Origin: Petunia secreta
Taxonomy: Eukaryota; Streptophyta; Magnoliopsida; Solanales; Solanaceae
Reading direction: 5' to 3'
DNA: 64,000 nt
Assembly (NCBI GenBank): GCA_029990175.1
Contig: JARKIP010000033.1
Location: 14,429,001-14,493,000, forward strand
Within the stretch, counting starts at the first letter, position 1; every line of letters starts with the position of its first letter. The notes beneath the pieces were generated by a model. That model was not told the DNA's origin and did not search any database. It saw only the letters and a list, made by a program, of their open reading frames with translations. Below are positions 23,146 to 36,650 of this stretch, piece by piece. The translations under genes and the position numbers were made by a program.

Positions 23146-23699
23146 AGATAGCTCCGAGGTATTTGAAGAGAAAGTACAACATATGAAGACAACCCATCAC
23201 AATGCAAACTCTACCATCTCTATATTTGACTACTCTTTTGCGCTTTATCCTTGCTTTGTACCTGAACTACGTATGACCTGATTATTGTTTTCCAAGATAT
23301 GTAAGTAGCCTATTTGGGCACAATTTCATTATAATAATATTTCTATTTTCCCCTAGCCAAGATAAGCACAAATTTTGGGACATCCTCCTAATCCAATACA
23401 CTCACAAGTTTTCAAGCTAAAGTTGGAAAAAGTATCTTCTTGACCGATTGGGTAACCAAGATTTACCAAAAATCATATCAAAGGACAAGTGCAGATTCTA
23501 GCCAAGATTGGAAGTTCAATGCAACACAACCACTTTGTTTTCAACTAACAAACTTTTCTTTGAGAGCAGATAGTTTTTATGAACACAACACTAGGAGGCA
23601 ACACAGTTGAGAAATATTACTAAAGAAAATAGCTCCAGCATAATTAAACTACAACATTTGATGAACTCATTTATAGGCTTTTGGAGTACTGGATATCGA
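23146..23699 (+). other. Ogre-type non-coding segment before tandem array
   Basis: No ORF. The pol region expected here is absent. Confidence 0.45.
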
Positions 23700-24440
23700 A
23701 ACGGCACCTAGGCTCGTCAGCCTTAGAATATGACCCTTAGGCTCGACAGCTTTAGAATATGATGCTTAACTCTTCTTATGAATTTTTCTTTGACAGCAGA
23801 TCTTTTCTTACAAATTTAAGGCTTGTAGGCAATACAAGCAAACACCATTATCTGAGGATGAATAGATCCAACACTAATACCTGAGAGGCGCTTAAGAAAT
23901 GCACTTACAAACTTCTGGATATGGCACCTCTAATATGACGATTAGCCACGCCAGGCTTAAAATCTGACGACTAGCCTCGTCAGTCTTAAAATATGACGAC
24001 TAGCCATGTCAGGCTTAAAATATGACGACTAGCCTCGTCAGGCTTAAAATATGACGACTAGCCACGTCAGGCTTAAAATATGACGACTAGCCACGTCAGG
24101 CTTAAAATATGATGACTATCCTCGTCAGGCTTAAAATATGACGACTAGCCGAGTCAGGCTTAATATATGATAAATATGACTACTAGCCTCGTCAGGCTTA
24201 AAATATGAAGACTAGCCTCGCTAGGCTTAAAATATGACGACTAGCCTCGTCAGGCTTAAAATATGAAGATTAGCCTTATCTGACTTAAAATATGATAACT
24301 AGCTACGTCAAGCTTATAATATGACGATTAGCCTCGTCAGGCTTAAAATATGACGATTAGCCTCATCAGGCTTAGAATACGACTATTAGCCCCGTCAGGC
24401 TTAGAATATGACTATTAGGCATGTCCGCCTTAGAATAGGA
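23700..24440 (+). repeat. 29-bp tandem array in Ogre 3' UTR, ~23 units
   Basis: Unit is AAAATATGACGACTAG followed by CCTCGTCAGGCTT, with CCTCG/CCACG alternation. Units at 23700-23930 are more diverged and spaced. Tat/Ogre elements are known for variable tandem repeats in the 3' UTR that can seed satellite DNA, and this array lies between gag and the 3' LTR as expected. Confidence 0.85.
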
Positions 24441-24460
24441 CATCATATATATTTTGTTTT

Positions 24461-24672
24461 TCAGGCACTACTATAATAGGCTCGCCCACATTGGAATTGG
24501 TTATACACATAAATTTTATCTTATTTTGCAGGCACTAATAGGCACATCTGCCTTAGAATTGGATATACACATATACTTTATTTTCTTTTGCAGGCACTAC
24601 TATAATAGACCCGTCCGCCTTAGAATTGGACATACACAGATATTTCATTTTGCAGGCACTACTATAATAGGG
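24461..24672 (+). repeat. ~62-bp tandem repeat, 3+ units
   Basis: CAGGCACTACTATAATAG recurs with starts near 24462, 24530, 24591 and 24653 (spacing 68, 61, 62 bp). Each unit contains a CCGCCTTAGAATTGGA-like segment. It follows the 29-bp array. Confidence 0.75.
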
Positions 24673-25845
24673 TGATCTATCAAAGACAATAAACTATGGC
24701 AGAATTTTTGAGGACCCCCTCAAAAATTCCAAAAAGGATACGAGTTGACACTGGGGCATAATTTTGAGGAAACTCAAAATTCAATAAAAATTGATACTCA
24801 CAAGTCCGAGAAGTAGCAATGAGAAGATTGCATTGCATTAAAGAACAAGGCACCCGTTTCAAGTAGGATGCACAAAATCAACCCTTCCCCTCTCCCCACA
24901 ACTTACAAATATTTCGTTGAATGCAAGCACAAAAATACTAATTACAACAACAAGACGCCCATTTCCCAATAATCCCTTGAGCCATTCCTTCCTCTCTCGC
25001 ACTTGCTTTCAAAATCATTTTCTTATACTGGAATCGTGCAATCACAATATCTCTAATACGTATTATGTATCATTCCAAAATTACATCCAAAAAAGCTCAG
25101 TCCCTTCGATTATGCTTTCGCTATTTCCTCCCGCTCAAATATAAACTTGCCATACTCAAACAATTAATCTACCTAATCCATTAATCCAGGATTAGGAAAT
25201 CAGCTTGTATTTCTTCCTACCTTATGTGAATCGTGTTGTTTATTAATCGTGCGTATTTTCTTGTTTAATTATGCCCATTTGTTTGAATCGTGCGAATTTA
25301 TCGTGCTTACTCCTCAATATCCCTAGCTTAGTCATGACAATTCTAAAGTGCGATATTGGATACAAGATGACTCATTTTTCAAGATGAAGTGAAAACTATG
25401 TCTGTGTAAACTCCTCTTTATGGGTGTGTTGTGCACCACATTTCATGACTAGGATGATTACAAGCCTCTTTTGACACGCTCGATCTATTGATGTTATCTC
25501 ATCTTTAATTGTGCCTTTTCTACTTTCACCAATTATTTATTTTACTAAATTTCAAAGCACACACCAATCTAATATTTGCATACTAGGCTAAGTTTACACT
25601 TGACACCTAAATCGTGCTTCATATACATCTCACACGGAAAACATACTATTCTAGAACTACACACGACTTGATTCTAGTAAAACCCGAGATATGTAGGAAA
25701 CTTAGAGACAGGGGTTCGGCCAAAACACCCCAAAACACTCAATTTCCTTTCCAGCATTTTTCTCGCATGTCATGAAAAAATTGGTTACTTCGTCAACGTC
25801 TTTGTCCGAAAACTCTTTCATCATCCTCGAGCAAAGAGGGGCAGC
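24673..25845 (+). other. Ogre-type 3' untranslated region and polypurine tract
   Basis: No ORF of note. Ends with the purine-rich AGCAAAGAGGGGCAGC next to the LTR start at 25846, a plausible plus-strand primer. Confidence 0.6.
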
Positions 25846-28842
25846 TGTTGACACCCAATTTTGTCCCTCCTATATGAATTTTTCTTATCCAGGGCTGTTC
25901 TTAACTCTTAGAGTACATTATTAGTTTTCCTTGTATTTGTAGTCTTTTAAACTATTTATCATGCATTCATGACGTATAAATTTATATCCTATTATTAATT
26001 GCTCAATATAATCTATAAGTTTAATTACTATTATATTATGTTATTGCACTATGCTTAGGTATCCCTTAAACACGTGCATTATTTATTTGATTATGCAATA
26101 AATGGTAATCTAGTACGTCTACCTATTTATTTGCAACTATTTATATTTATTTAAATTGAGTAAATTACGCTTATTTTTGCTGAATTTCCATAATTGTTAT
26201 TTTATTCATTTGTATGTTTATAACAAATTATTTATAGCATTAAATATTAGCACGTTAGAGATCCTATTTAGCCTAAACTGGCCACGCCTAAAGTTGTCCT
26301 ATCAGTCACTCCCTCTTCAATTTTTGGGATTTCATTCTTGGAAATATTATTCTTACTTTTTGTATGACAAAATATTTTTTCAAATCATATTTTTTTACGT
26401 CCTTGATATCTTCTTTCCTTTCTGGTCATGCACTCCTTCTCCGAATCCATATATCACTTCACAAGATTTATCTCCATGAGAGCTGACTAATCCCACAAAA
26501 CACTCCAACAACTTTTCATTTCCCCATTCCGTCACATATATTCGTACAACTCTTGTATATGATTTTTTTCCTTTTCCTTTTCTTATGTATATTTAAGTTG
26601 TTTCTTATATATTATATCATTAGCTTGAGATTTGATAGACACGAAAGATTTGAATTTTCCATTTATGTTCCTATCTTATTTCTATTAAATATCTCAACGG
26701 CTAGTAAATGACTAATTTCATTCTTCTACCTTATTTTGAACCTCAATATCAACTATAAGTATTGAATTTTTTCCACAACGGCGGAGGACTCACTCTTCTT
26801 TGATCCCTAAAAGCCCATATTGGCTCTCACCTCTCTTCACATGGCTTAAAACAAATCATTCTCCGCTATTTTATATCAGAAGCCTTATTCTCTCTATCAT
26901 CGTTATTTTATGCTTGGAGTTTTCTTTATATCTATTTAACAAGGCAAATCCTTGCGGATAAGTAACTTAAATTTACAAGAAGCTGCTCATTATTTTGTGA
27001 ATTAGCTCTTGGTGGGGAAGCATTTCGGCTATAAATGCTCTAGTTTCCCTTGCACATACACTAAGCTTGGTACACAGGTTATTTTAAAGGTATTCGTATT
27101 TTAGTCTCTTATGTTTATATATGTCTACGTATATATATTAGTGTGGCTGTGTTGCTAGAATGGTTCTTAAACTTTCTATATGGTGATCCAGGTTAGTGCC
27201 TTTAATCTTCTTCCAAAGCCAATTTTGATACTTATGTATGTTATATTGTTATCTTTATCTCCTTAAGTATTGTTAGCCTACATAATTATTATATTAGTAC
27301 ATTGGTATATTTACGAACCGTTAGAAATAGAATTTAGGTTAGCATTGATACATATAGTAAGCATGAGCTTTGTGAAACAATATTATTTTGTATGCCTCGG
27401 CTCTGTGGATTCTCCTTTTAAGTTGAGTTTTCAGGATTTAACAAAAGTTATTCGTGCCTTTTATTCTAAACATTCCTACTTCGAATCCTTGTCGTTGCAA
27501 GCGGTGTGAATCTAGTTGATCAGAAGCATGTTTAATCTTTTTTACACATACTTACGAGCACATGTTGTAAGGGGCTGATGGGTTAGGGGTTGAGTATCTC
27601 ATTGTTACTCTTCTGTTAGTTTGTGCACCTGCTAGTTTCTTTTGCTAACTATTCATTCCTTATAACCTATATCTGTTAGGAGTGAATCCTCGCGTTAATA
27701 CATAGACCTTTAACTTGCCATGAATAAATAGAACATAAGCACCTCAGTTTACTAATGACTCTCTAGTCTTTTTTTATTACTATTCTAAAGAGGGATTATT
27801 TACACCTTGCTCTAGTTTAATGTATTTTACCAATTATATTACTTTACACCTATTTACTTTTGCCTACTTTGGTGTTGATTGTTAATTACGAGAACAGAGA
27901 ATTTAAGTTAAAGTTATTTACTTTGATAAGAGGGAAGCATTTTGTAATCTGGAGAAGTTGAAATTAAGTCAATTTGCTTGCATGCTTAAAAAATGACCGC
28001 ATCTTGTTTGATGCTTAGAGGTCTAGACTTGGGACATTAACCTACTAAGGGGTCTAGACATTTGAGGGAGTGTCCTAAAGCCTCCGGGACATTAAGTTGG
28101 GATGCTAGTTAAGCCTTAAAGACATTAGGAAAGCGCTCTAGACTAAGTATTTAAAGAGGGTATGAGGATTAAGGGAGTAAGCTCCACGGAGATGATAAGT
28201 ATGTCCCGAGCAACGTATACGGTAGTGGATTCTGACACTACCTTTTGATAAAGCAAAGCTGGGCCCTGATCCGAATAAGATAATATAACAAGGGTCTTTG
28301 TAGGTTTCTTGAATTGCATTAGTTTTGAACACATGAGGCTATAAGTTAAAGCTAAGCTGAAATTGCTTATGCAAAAGAGTTGACAAACGGACTTTTCGAA
28401 CCTGCCTTCGTTTCCTAAAGCTGAATTTTTGCAGAAATGATTTAGCATCGAGACACATTGTGAATCTGGCAACTGAGGAAGTTAGTCACATTTAATCTTA
28501 AATTGCATATTTACCCTTGACCGAGACATGTCTTTAAAATTCGTCTCTCTTTTTGCTTAATTTAACTTGCTTGTGCACCATAATTTTTATTGCATTTTTA
28601 ATTTATATTTTTTTCTTTTAGCTTTTAGTGGGACTCGGGAAGTTCCTAACATCTTTTTCCTGAGTCATAAGGGCTTCTTACCTTAGAATCTTTGTTAGCA
28701 CGACTTCCGGGAGTTAATTCAATACTTAGATATTATAGGTGACGAATTTATTATGTGGCGACTCCAAACTCGTTCCAAAAGAGTCCTTTTGTCAAAACCC
28801 AACAATTGAACTTGAACCGAGCTCAAAAAATAGGGTGCGACA
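25846..28842 (+). repeat. Ogre-type B LTR copy B1 (2997 bp)
   Basis: Starts TGTTGACACCCAATTTTG, ends GGGTGCGACA. TATAAAT at 27030-27036. It is the 3' LTR of the gag remnant to its left. Its right flank begins GGGGTTTCC, the same A-LTR position as B2 and B3. It lacks a stretch near 28620 that B2 and B3 keep. Confidence 0.9.
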
Positions 28843-30862
28843 GGGGTTTCCTTCTAGAATTCAAGATTAAGCTTCAGACTAAGTCTACTAACTAAGGTGA
28901 GTTCTTTATGGTTTTTTGACTTTATTTTATTTATTACACAAGGATTATAATATCATTCATCTTTCCAATTGCAAGATTATTGCTTGAAGCTTCCAAATAG
29001 TACAAAGCTCAAGTTTTGGATTTTTAAGGAAAAGTTTCAAGAAGGTAATTACATCAACTCAAACTTATTTCTCATGAGTATTTGATGAGATTTATAATAT
29101 TTCATTCAAGTTGTTTTGGTTGGAAGTGTGAATTATGACACCCTGGTTTAAGGATTTAATAGTGTTCTTGGGAAAAGGAAGAAGATGAATAGTGTTGATT
29201 GGTGGTGTTGTATGTGAACTTCAGAGACCTTAATTTGGGGATTTGGGGATATAATGAGAGTGCGATTGACTCAATTTTTATATGTATGAACCCTTTGAGT
29301 AATGGATCATCAGAATTTTGACTCAGATTCGAAATCTATGGGGGTTGACCTGTTGGTTGACATTTATCGACTTTCATTGATTTTGTCTGAAAGCCTTGGG
29401 CTTTGGTCCTCCAGCGTATTTTGATGCCTAGATTCACATTTTGAATAGTTTGGAGCGACTAGAGACCGTTTTATTTGGATTTGGATTGGTTGTTGCTGTT
29501 TCACCGGATGCGAGGTAAGGCAAACTTGAACTTCTACTTGCTTGATTTTCTGTATAAGCATAATATGTATCTTGTTAAAACTATTTTTTATGGTATCCAA
29601 AGGTATAAAGCTATTGAATATGAGCTCTTTAGTTGAAGTAACGTCAGAGTGTTGTGATGCATTATCTATGGAATAATTGTGATACATTCTAGAGGTCTAA
29701 TTTGAGATCCTTGCAATATCGAAAGTATGACTTGCATTTAATTTGGTAAAGAGAGCATAACCATATTGCGACAATGATCCTTTTGTGAAAGTATTGTTAT
29801 CACTTTGCAAAGCTTAGAATTTATTTAGTCAAGATATCTTATTATGATCTACAATATTTTGATTAATATCGTGTATGGCATCATAATATGCTATTTTGGC
29901 GTGCATTGGCCGAGTTATATTATTATCCATTTGATGTGGAGTTATGTTTTGGACGATATTTCTTTTATGTTTGCATTATCCCTTAGTTGATATTATTTCC
30001 TTATGTGTATTCAGATCGTTGGGCCACTGGTCTAGCCTATTATGGTGAGGGCCTATGTCGTTGAGTATATATAGCTACTGGTCTAGCCTATTATGGTGAG
30101 GGCCTATGCTACTGATTCGATATAGCCACCGGTCTAGCCTATTATGGTGAAGGCCTATGCTACTGAGCTGATATAACCACTGGTCTAGCCTTTTTATGGT
30201 GGGGACCTATGCTACCGAGTTGGTTTGTTATTATGGTTGAGTTGAGATCCCTTGGTTGATATTTTGGTTGAGCTAGATACTCATTATATCTCTGATTGAC
30301 TTTATAACTGTAGTGAAGAAGATATATCCTATCTTAGGACTATTGCACCGATTTATCTATATATCATTTGTTAAACTAACTTTAAAATCGGTAAGGACAG
30401 GAGGGCTCGTCGAGGATCTTACTGGGTCAGGGTGACTCACACCCTCATAGTTTCTGTGTGCAGGTTCATTAGTTGAGGCACTTCTGGAGTTCTTGGTTCT
30501 GATCGTGATTATCTTCCAGCATTGTACGGATGTTGCCGCATAGTTCATGGTAGTATCTAGTCCTTATGATATTTCATTTGGGTTTGAACCCATTGTTATA
30601 TATCTTACACTCATAGATACTCCATCATTAGTTGTTGGGATTTGGGTTGGTATAAACTATTTTATCATTTTATTCAATTAGTATATTTATGATATTATTA
30701 ATGGTTTCACTTAATATTGCACTTAACTTTTCTTTGTCCGGTTTTCTTTTGAAACCATGATTTTTTAAAATTAAACTTAACTGAGAAGGTTTTTATGAAT
30801 TGGTTCGCTTAAGGGTAGAAGCTCTTAAGTGCCATCACGTACTCGATTTTTGGGTCGTGACT
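28843..30862 (+). repeat. A LTR2, part right of B1
   Basis: Begins with the GGGGT target and runs to GGGTCGTGACT. The left part of this LTR was lost with the 5' side of the Ogre element. It has four 51-bp units (30021-30222) as in LTR1. Confidence 0.85.
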
Positions 30863-31714
30863 AATTGGTATCAAAGCACTGGGTTATAATACGAGTCTTA
30901 AGTTGTCGTGGAGCAGTGTCTTAGTAGAGTCTTATTTATGGGTATATGGCGCGCCATACTTATAAACATGAGGCTATTGAGATATTCAGGATGTTTTCTT
31001 TCTTTCATTCCAAAAACTCATGTGTAGCGCTTGAATTGAATGATATTTCATTTCATGTCATACGTCAAAGAAGACGTATTTTCATATTCGGGTATTCATT
31101 GAATTCCACCTGATCATTGATTTGAATTTAATTGAACTTCTAGAAATCATTACCTCTTTGATTTTCTGGTCTTCGATAGACATTCGTAGTTAAGAAAAAG
31201 CTTAATAGTATTATCTGAGAGGGTAAGATATTAAGATCGAGACCCAACACAGCGTTTCACTTTATTTTATAGTTTATATTATATATGTAACTTCAACGTG
31301 AGATGGTGTAGGATCGGTCTTAGACAATGATAAAGCATGAGAGATGATATTGCATAAGACGTCAGCCGCAGGCTAGGCGCAGCTTAATGTGCCCTCATCA
31401 TATATTCTTATAGCGAGCAATCCTTATTTGGATTGGATTGTTTGAATATGTACCATATCTGTGCATATAAGTTCTAATTGATTTTGTAGATATTTGAGAA
31501 ATAAGTGCAAATCTTTGCTTTTGCGTATGATCAAAGAATGAATAAGCTATGAAGGTATATCTTATGCTATTCCCTTCTAATAGGCGAGATCCAGAGAAAA
31601 GTGCATGTGCTTATTGTGTTGTGACATGAGATGTCACCGATCGTTTCCTATTATGTTTATTTGTAGTGAAATGTGAATAGTACTTGGTACTCTATGAGAT
31701 TAGGGTGTTAAAGG
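30863..31714 (+). other. A interior, leader with primer-binding site
   Basis: TGGTATCAAAGCAC at 30866-30879 resembles the tRNA-Met primer site. The leader then runs up to the insertion of C at AAAGG (31710-31714). No ORF. Confidence 0.7.
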
Positions 31715-33005
31715 TGAAACGACCTCGGTCTGTCGTATCGGGAGATAGGACTTCGATTAGCGTAATCTTCGCAAGACTTATCTGTAAAATTTGAGCTAAA
31801 TCAGATCTTGTTTGGTAGGCATCTGAATAAGGTTGCAGTTTTTATTGTTGATAAATATTAAAAATGAGCTCGGTTTTGGCGAATGAACTCCGATTCGAAA
31901 TTCGAAAGTGCTGTTAGAGTCGTATGATTATTTGTGACTTTTAGGAACTTTTGAAAGTGAATTTCGAGGTTGTTCAGCTAGTTTCCGCAAAAATGCCGAA
32001 AGTTAAATAATTTGACTTTTTTCCATTTAATTTGCATATTGAGTTTCGGTAGTTCGATTTGAGATCCGTCTTAGCGAGTATGTTACATATATTTTGTATA
32101 ACTTACTTGAAAAAGTTGGGATCATTTCGAATTTCGTAGAGTTCCGTTTTAATTTTCGTCGCAAAAAGAAAATATAAAGTAATAAAATAAAATAAAATAA
32201 AAGAAAAAGAAAAAGAATGAAAATTTAGGCAGTGGCAGATATATATCTTTAACTTAAGTTAAGGAACGAAAAGGAAAGGCAGAAGCAGAATGATGAAGCA
32301 AACGAAACCGAAATTGGAACAAAGAAACGTAACAAGAAAAAATACCAGAAAATGAGAATAGACGAGAAAGATAAAATTTTCACCCCGAAACATTCAGGTA
32401 ATAATCTTAATATATTATTTGAGTTTATTACGTATGTTTGAATATATTTTAACGGTAAAAATTGGGATATTTGACATAGTTTTGATAAGTTCAATTAATA
32501 GTTTAAAGGGTCAATTGGAACCCGATATTGGAATTAATTATATATTCGTACTCAGTGAGTTATGGGCAACATATAAATATAATTTATTTAGGTTTTGGTT
32601 ATGTGACCTTAAACCCTGTACATAGGTCTGGCCTGCGTATTACGTATGGGAATAGGGTATCAGGTTCCTAACCGGATTGCCCTAAGATGTGAGGAATGAA
32701 GCCTTTAGCCTAATTTGATATATTATTCTGCTTATTGAATAGAGCATGATCGTTTGGCAATGAAACCAAAGGATAAAGCGGTTGTTGATAAGCAATGCTA
32801 ATTTTGGAAGAGGTAAGTGTTTGTTTCCATTTCTTTGGAGGCCCTTGGCCTTATGGATATTCTACCACGTGTTCCTTACGTGTGTAGCTGCCGATAGGCG
32901 TACTCATTACGCCTTAGCTTTAAATTTACATTGTATATTATATGTTATGCCCTGTTGTTGGTATTGCATTGAGCATATGAGCATTGCACTCTGGTTTTAA
33001 GCATT

Positions 33006-33320
33006 GCATATACTTGCCGGTTGGTGATGAGAGTCCCGCACCGGTGAAGGGTAATTATTACATATACTTCCCGATAATCGATAAGAGTCCCGAGCCGGTG
33101 AAGCGGCATTATTGCATATACTTCCCGGTTGGCGGTGAGAGTCCCGCACCGGTGAAGGGTCATTATTGCATATACTTCCCGTAATCGATGAGAGTGCCGA
33201 GCCGGTGAAGGGTCATCATTTCATATACTTCCCGGTAATCGATGAGAGTCCCGAGCTGGTGAAGGGTCATTATTGCAGGTATCTCCTGGTAAACGATGAG
33301 AGTCCCGCACCGCAGATAAG
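33006..33320 (+). repeat. 54-bp minisatellite in C 5' LTR, 6 units
   Basis: Unit: GCATATACTTCCCGGTTGG, then GATGAGAGTCCC, then CACCGGTGAAGGGTCATTATT. 54 is a multiple of 3, so stop-free units give long spurious frames on both strands. Confidence 0.9.
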
Positions 33321-33478
33321 TATCAGGTATATGTGACTGCATTGCATCGTACCGCATTCATCTCATCTCATTGCACCGCATACTGACTATGTGTATTGTG
33401 TTGTGTTTTATATAGGCGGTATGTATATCATGTTTTGGACATATCTCAGTTTGCCTATATATTTCTGGCTCGTATCCC

Positions 33479-33680
33479 GGGTTGCATGTCGTGACAGTAT
33501 AAATACAAGGATAAAATCGGGTTGCACGCCGCAACAGTATAAATATACCGATCGGGTTGCACACCGCAATAGTATAAATATACGGATCGGGTTGCACGCC
33601 GAGACAGTATGAATATACAGATCAGGTTGCTAGCCACGACAGTATGAATATATGGATCGGGTTGCACGCCGCAACATGAT
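33479..33680 (+). repeat. 35-bp tandem repeat with TATA-like motif in C 5' LTR, ~6 units
   Basis: Unit: GGGTTGCACGCCGCAACAGT followed by ATAAATATACGGATC. Three units contain TATAAATA or TATAAATAC and later ones TATGAATA. It could supply multiple promoter TATA boxes; that is inference. Confidence 0.85.
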
Positions 33681-34333
33681 GTATTTCTGATTGTTGATAT
33701 GTTTGGGATACCTATATGTTCTGTATACCTTATGTCCCTGGTTGTTTATGATTCCATACGTATTTTCAGTTATTATCTGGCTCTGTCTGTTTATAGTTCA
33801 AATAAGATGGATTTGGTTTACCTGTTTTTCTTCTCCGTGGCTAGCTATCCTATTCTTTGAGGTGGCTAGTCTGCCCCACTTATTGAGTCCTCTTGACTCA
33901 CCCTTGTTTGTTGTTTTGTTTTTGTCTATCTATTTCGTTTCGGCATGTTCGCTCCAGGATTGAGTTCGCCACGTTGTGAAGGAGCGAAGACGACTTCAGC
34001 TGTCAGGGTGAGCCAGCTTTTATTCAGGATGGCCACCAGTTTTATATTTATTATTTCAGTTGCATTTTGTTCCTTTTAGGAGGCATTTGTCTTCTTTCAT
34101 ACTCTTAGATGTCTAGTCTGGAAAGGCCTAAACCTAGTATGTTGGGTAGTCACCTGTAACTTCGTTTGTACAGCTTAGAGGTATCAATATGTCTGTACTT
34201 TTGCTAAGTCTTGTTCTTATTTATGAATCGAATTATATTTATTTTCCTAATTTAATTGGTAATGGTTCGCCCGACGGCTCTAGGGGAGGATGTCGGGTGC
34301 CCGCACGGCCTAGCCGGATTCCAGGTCGTGTCA

Positions 34334-35000
34334 GTTAGGATCAGAGCCTGGTTTAGAGTCTATCCAGACTAAGACAGTGTCTAATAGAATCCTGCTCACG
34401 GGTACGTAGACGTCCGTACTTATCTACGAGAAGCTATGATGGCATTTAGGAAGTTTCACTTCCTTCTTTTCTGATCGTACGTCGGTCTAGGATGTAAAAG
34501 TATTTTTGTTAATTCATTCATGGTAATTGTGAACCCTCGTGCGATAAATCAGCAAACGGTATGAGTTCGAGACGAAGCAGTCTAGCCTGTGGCTAGCACT
34601 GGCGAAGCCCCGAGAGTTTTGATCGTGCTGACGATCTAGTTACGGAGGTCCCAGCTGTACGAACTCTCGATGGGCAAGGGAGCAAGGCCTTGTGGTTCCC
34701 TTGGCTCTCTACGATGTTTTTACGAGGATCTTGGCGACGCAGATACCACAATAACCTATTATTCGCTAGGCAGCTTATCAGGTTGCCGCAGATGCAGATG
34801 TTCAGACTTAGAGGGCTCTTGTTCCAGTTCCTGATGTTGCCCCAGTAAATTATGTTGCAGAGGCAGCATGTGTTGCGCCACTAATTCTTCTGGTTGGTTA
34901 GCTTGCCCAAGTAATAGCTCAGTCCGAGTGTTCGAAGATGCTGCATTATTTTATCTGGTTGAACCTTCCGATATTCTCAAGCCATGCATCAGATAATCCC
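34334..35000 (+). other. C interior leader
   Basis: Non-coding start of the interior after the primer site. Probable gag N-terminus, too degraded to read. Confidence 0.45.
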
Positions 35001-36650
35001 TATATAAGTTTTTTTTTTTTAAATAAAATGATGTCAGTGTATCCTTCAGGCTCTTGATTATATCAAGCGGTATGGTGTTGATTATTCTTCTTTCTAGTTT
35101 CAGGGTCCAGCCTTGAATTGGTGGGCCGCTCTCTTATTAGCTAACTTGGTTCGGTTTTTCTTCTAAATTCGTGGAAAAGTTCCTTTCGAGTAGCGAACGA
35201 GATGAAAAGTGTTGCCAGTTTGAGTGGATTGGACAGGGTAGCCTGTCGGATAGCCTGTTGGTGTTTCATAATATGAGATTGAATTCTATAGGATGGCTGG
35301 ATATGCACTAGAACTAGTCCATGAACCTTCCGAAAATGTTCAAAGATTTATTTGTGACCTTTCTCCTTCCTTGAGATCCTGGATGACTCGAGAAATTAGG
35401 GTTGGGACTTCATTTTATGTCGTTGTTGATATTTCTCATAGGTATTAGGCGTACCATAAGTTAGAGCGGGAAGAGTTAGAGTGTGAGAGCGAGAGATCCC
35501 ACGGCTTTGGTGGGCACCATACCCCCCTTTTGAGGTAAGAGTTTGGGAGGTCACCTGCCAGGTTATCTCAGTTTGTAGAGCGTAATTCTCAAAGTGCATT
35601 AGTAGTTCATCAAGATAGACTCAGTTTTCTCTTTGTAGCTATCAATAATCTGTCCAGTTTCCATTTTCAGCGAAAAGGTGTTATCATCGTCGTGAGTCTG
35701 GTTACCCTTTGAGGAGTTTTTCATTACTCCGGAAAGTAGACAGTCGTCCTTTCTCTCGTCATCTGGCAGCTGCACAGTTGCAGGGATTTTATTTAGATCT
35801 CAATCAGCCAGAGAAATGCCACCATCTCGTAGAGGTCGAGAGTGTAGTTGCAGTGGTTCTTCAGAAGGTGATTATCAGGGTGTTGGCTCAGCTCAGCTGC
35901 AGAGGCAGTTCTATGAACTGCCAGTCTGGCAGGATGCTGAGGTATCCGATGTAGTAGACCCATGTATTTCTTCTTCCATTAAATGTGAGTAAGATTTGAT
36001 TCTTCCGCTCGATCTGGAGATGGGGTGTCCTATCATGTTTCCATGGTTTCTTTTGATGTTGTTTCCATTAAAAATCAGTTGCGGTAGAGGGGTGAACTTC
36101 TAGTATGATTTATTTCTGTCATTTGTGAGACCTACTAGGTTTAAATGTGAGAGATTGGGAGTGAGTGGCGGTATTTTCTGCTTGGCATCTTATTGTGCCA
36201 CATTCTGTTATTATGTCAAGCCAGTTTACCTCTCTCATCGGAATTCAATGTTGGTAGGATAATGGGATCCTAATTCATCACCATCAGAAAGTATTATCGT
36301 TTCTTCCGATGCAAAGTGATAAGTAAGTAATATGTAATTTATATGTCTTCCTTTTGTTCAAGACGCTAGTACAGTCATGTATCCCATGAGCTTATCTGGG
36401 TCATAAAAGAATTTTCTGGTATATTGACAGAGTTTCCTTCTTATTGGGAGGTTAAATTGGTATGGATGTTGTTCCATAGAGCTTATTTAATATCTATTTC
36501 TTCAATTGCTATTCTTTGGCTAACTTGACTCGTAAGTAGTCTAGCTCAGGCAGCCAAGTAAATAAGAAGATGAGCTTCCTAAAGCTCTAATTATTTCTAT
36601 CCTCAGTCCGTTGCCTTCTCTTCTTTGTTCGGCACTGGTGAGCTTAGGCG
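35001..36650 (+). pseudogene. degenerate Tekay-type gag to start of pol (C element)
   Basis: Pieces in several frames: FQGPALNWWAALL near 35100, KFVEKFLSSSERDE near 35170, RFICDLSPSLRSWMTREI near 35350 and LEREELECESERS near 35470 make a retrotransposon gag core. RQFYELPVWQDAEVSDVV near 35910 is the segment joining gag to protease. A worn PISI-like start of reverse transcriptase appears near 36490. Stops are frequent. No catalytic motif survives. Confidence 0.65.

Larger units (their letters stand above)
31715..34333 (+). repeat. C 5' LTR (2619 bp)
   Basis: Pairs with 37403-40160 at roughly 90-95% by eye. It has an AAAAT-type microsatellite at 32180-32217, six 54-bp units (33006-33320) and six 35-bp units (33479-33680). 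A 25-bp segment present in the 3' LTR (near 37450) is missing. Open frames here are repeat artefacts. Confidence 0.88.
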
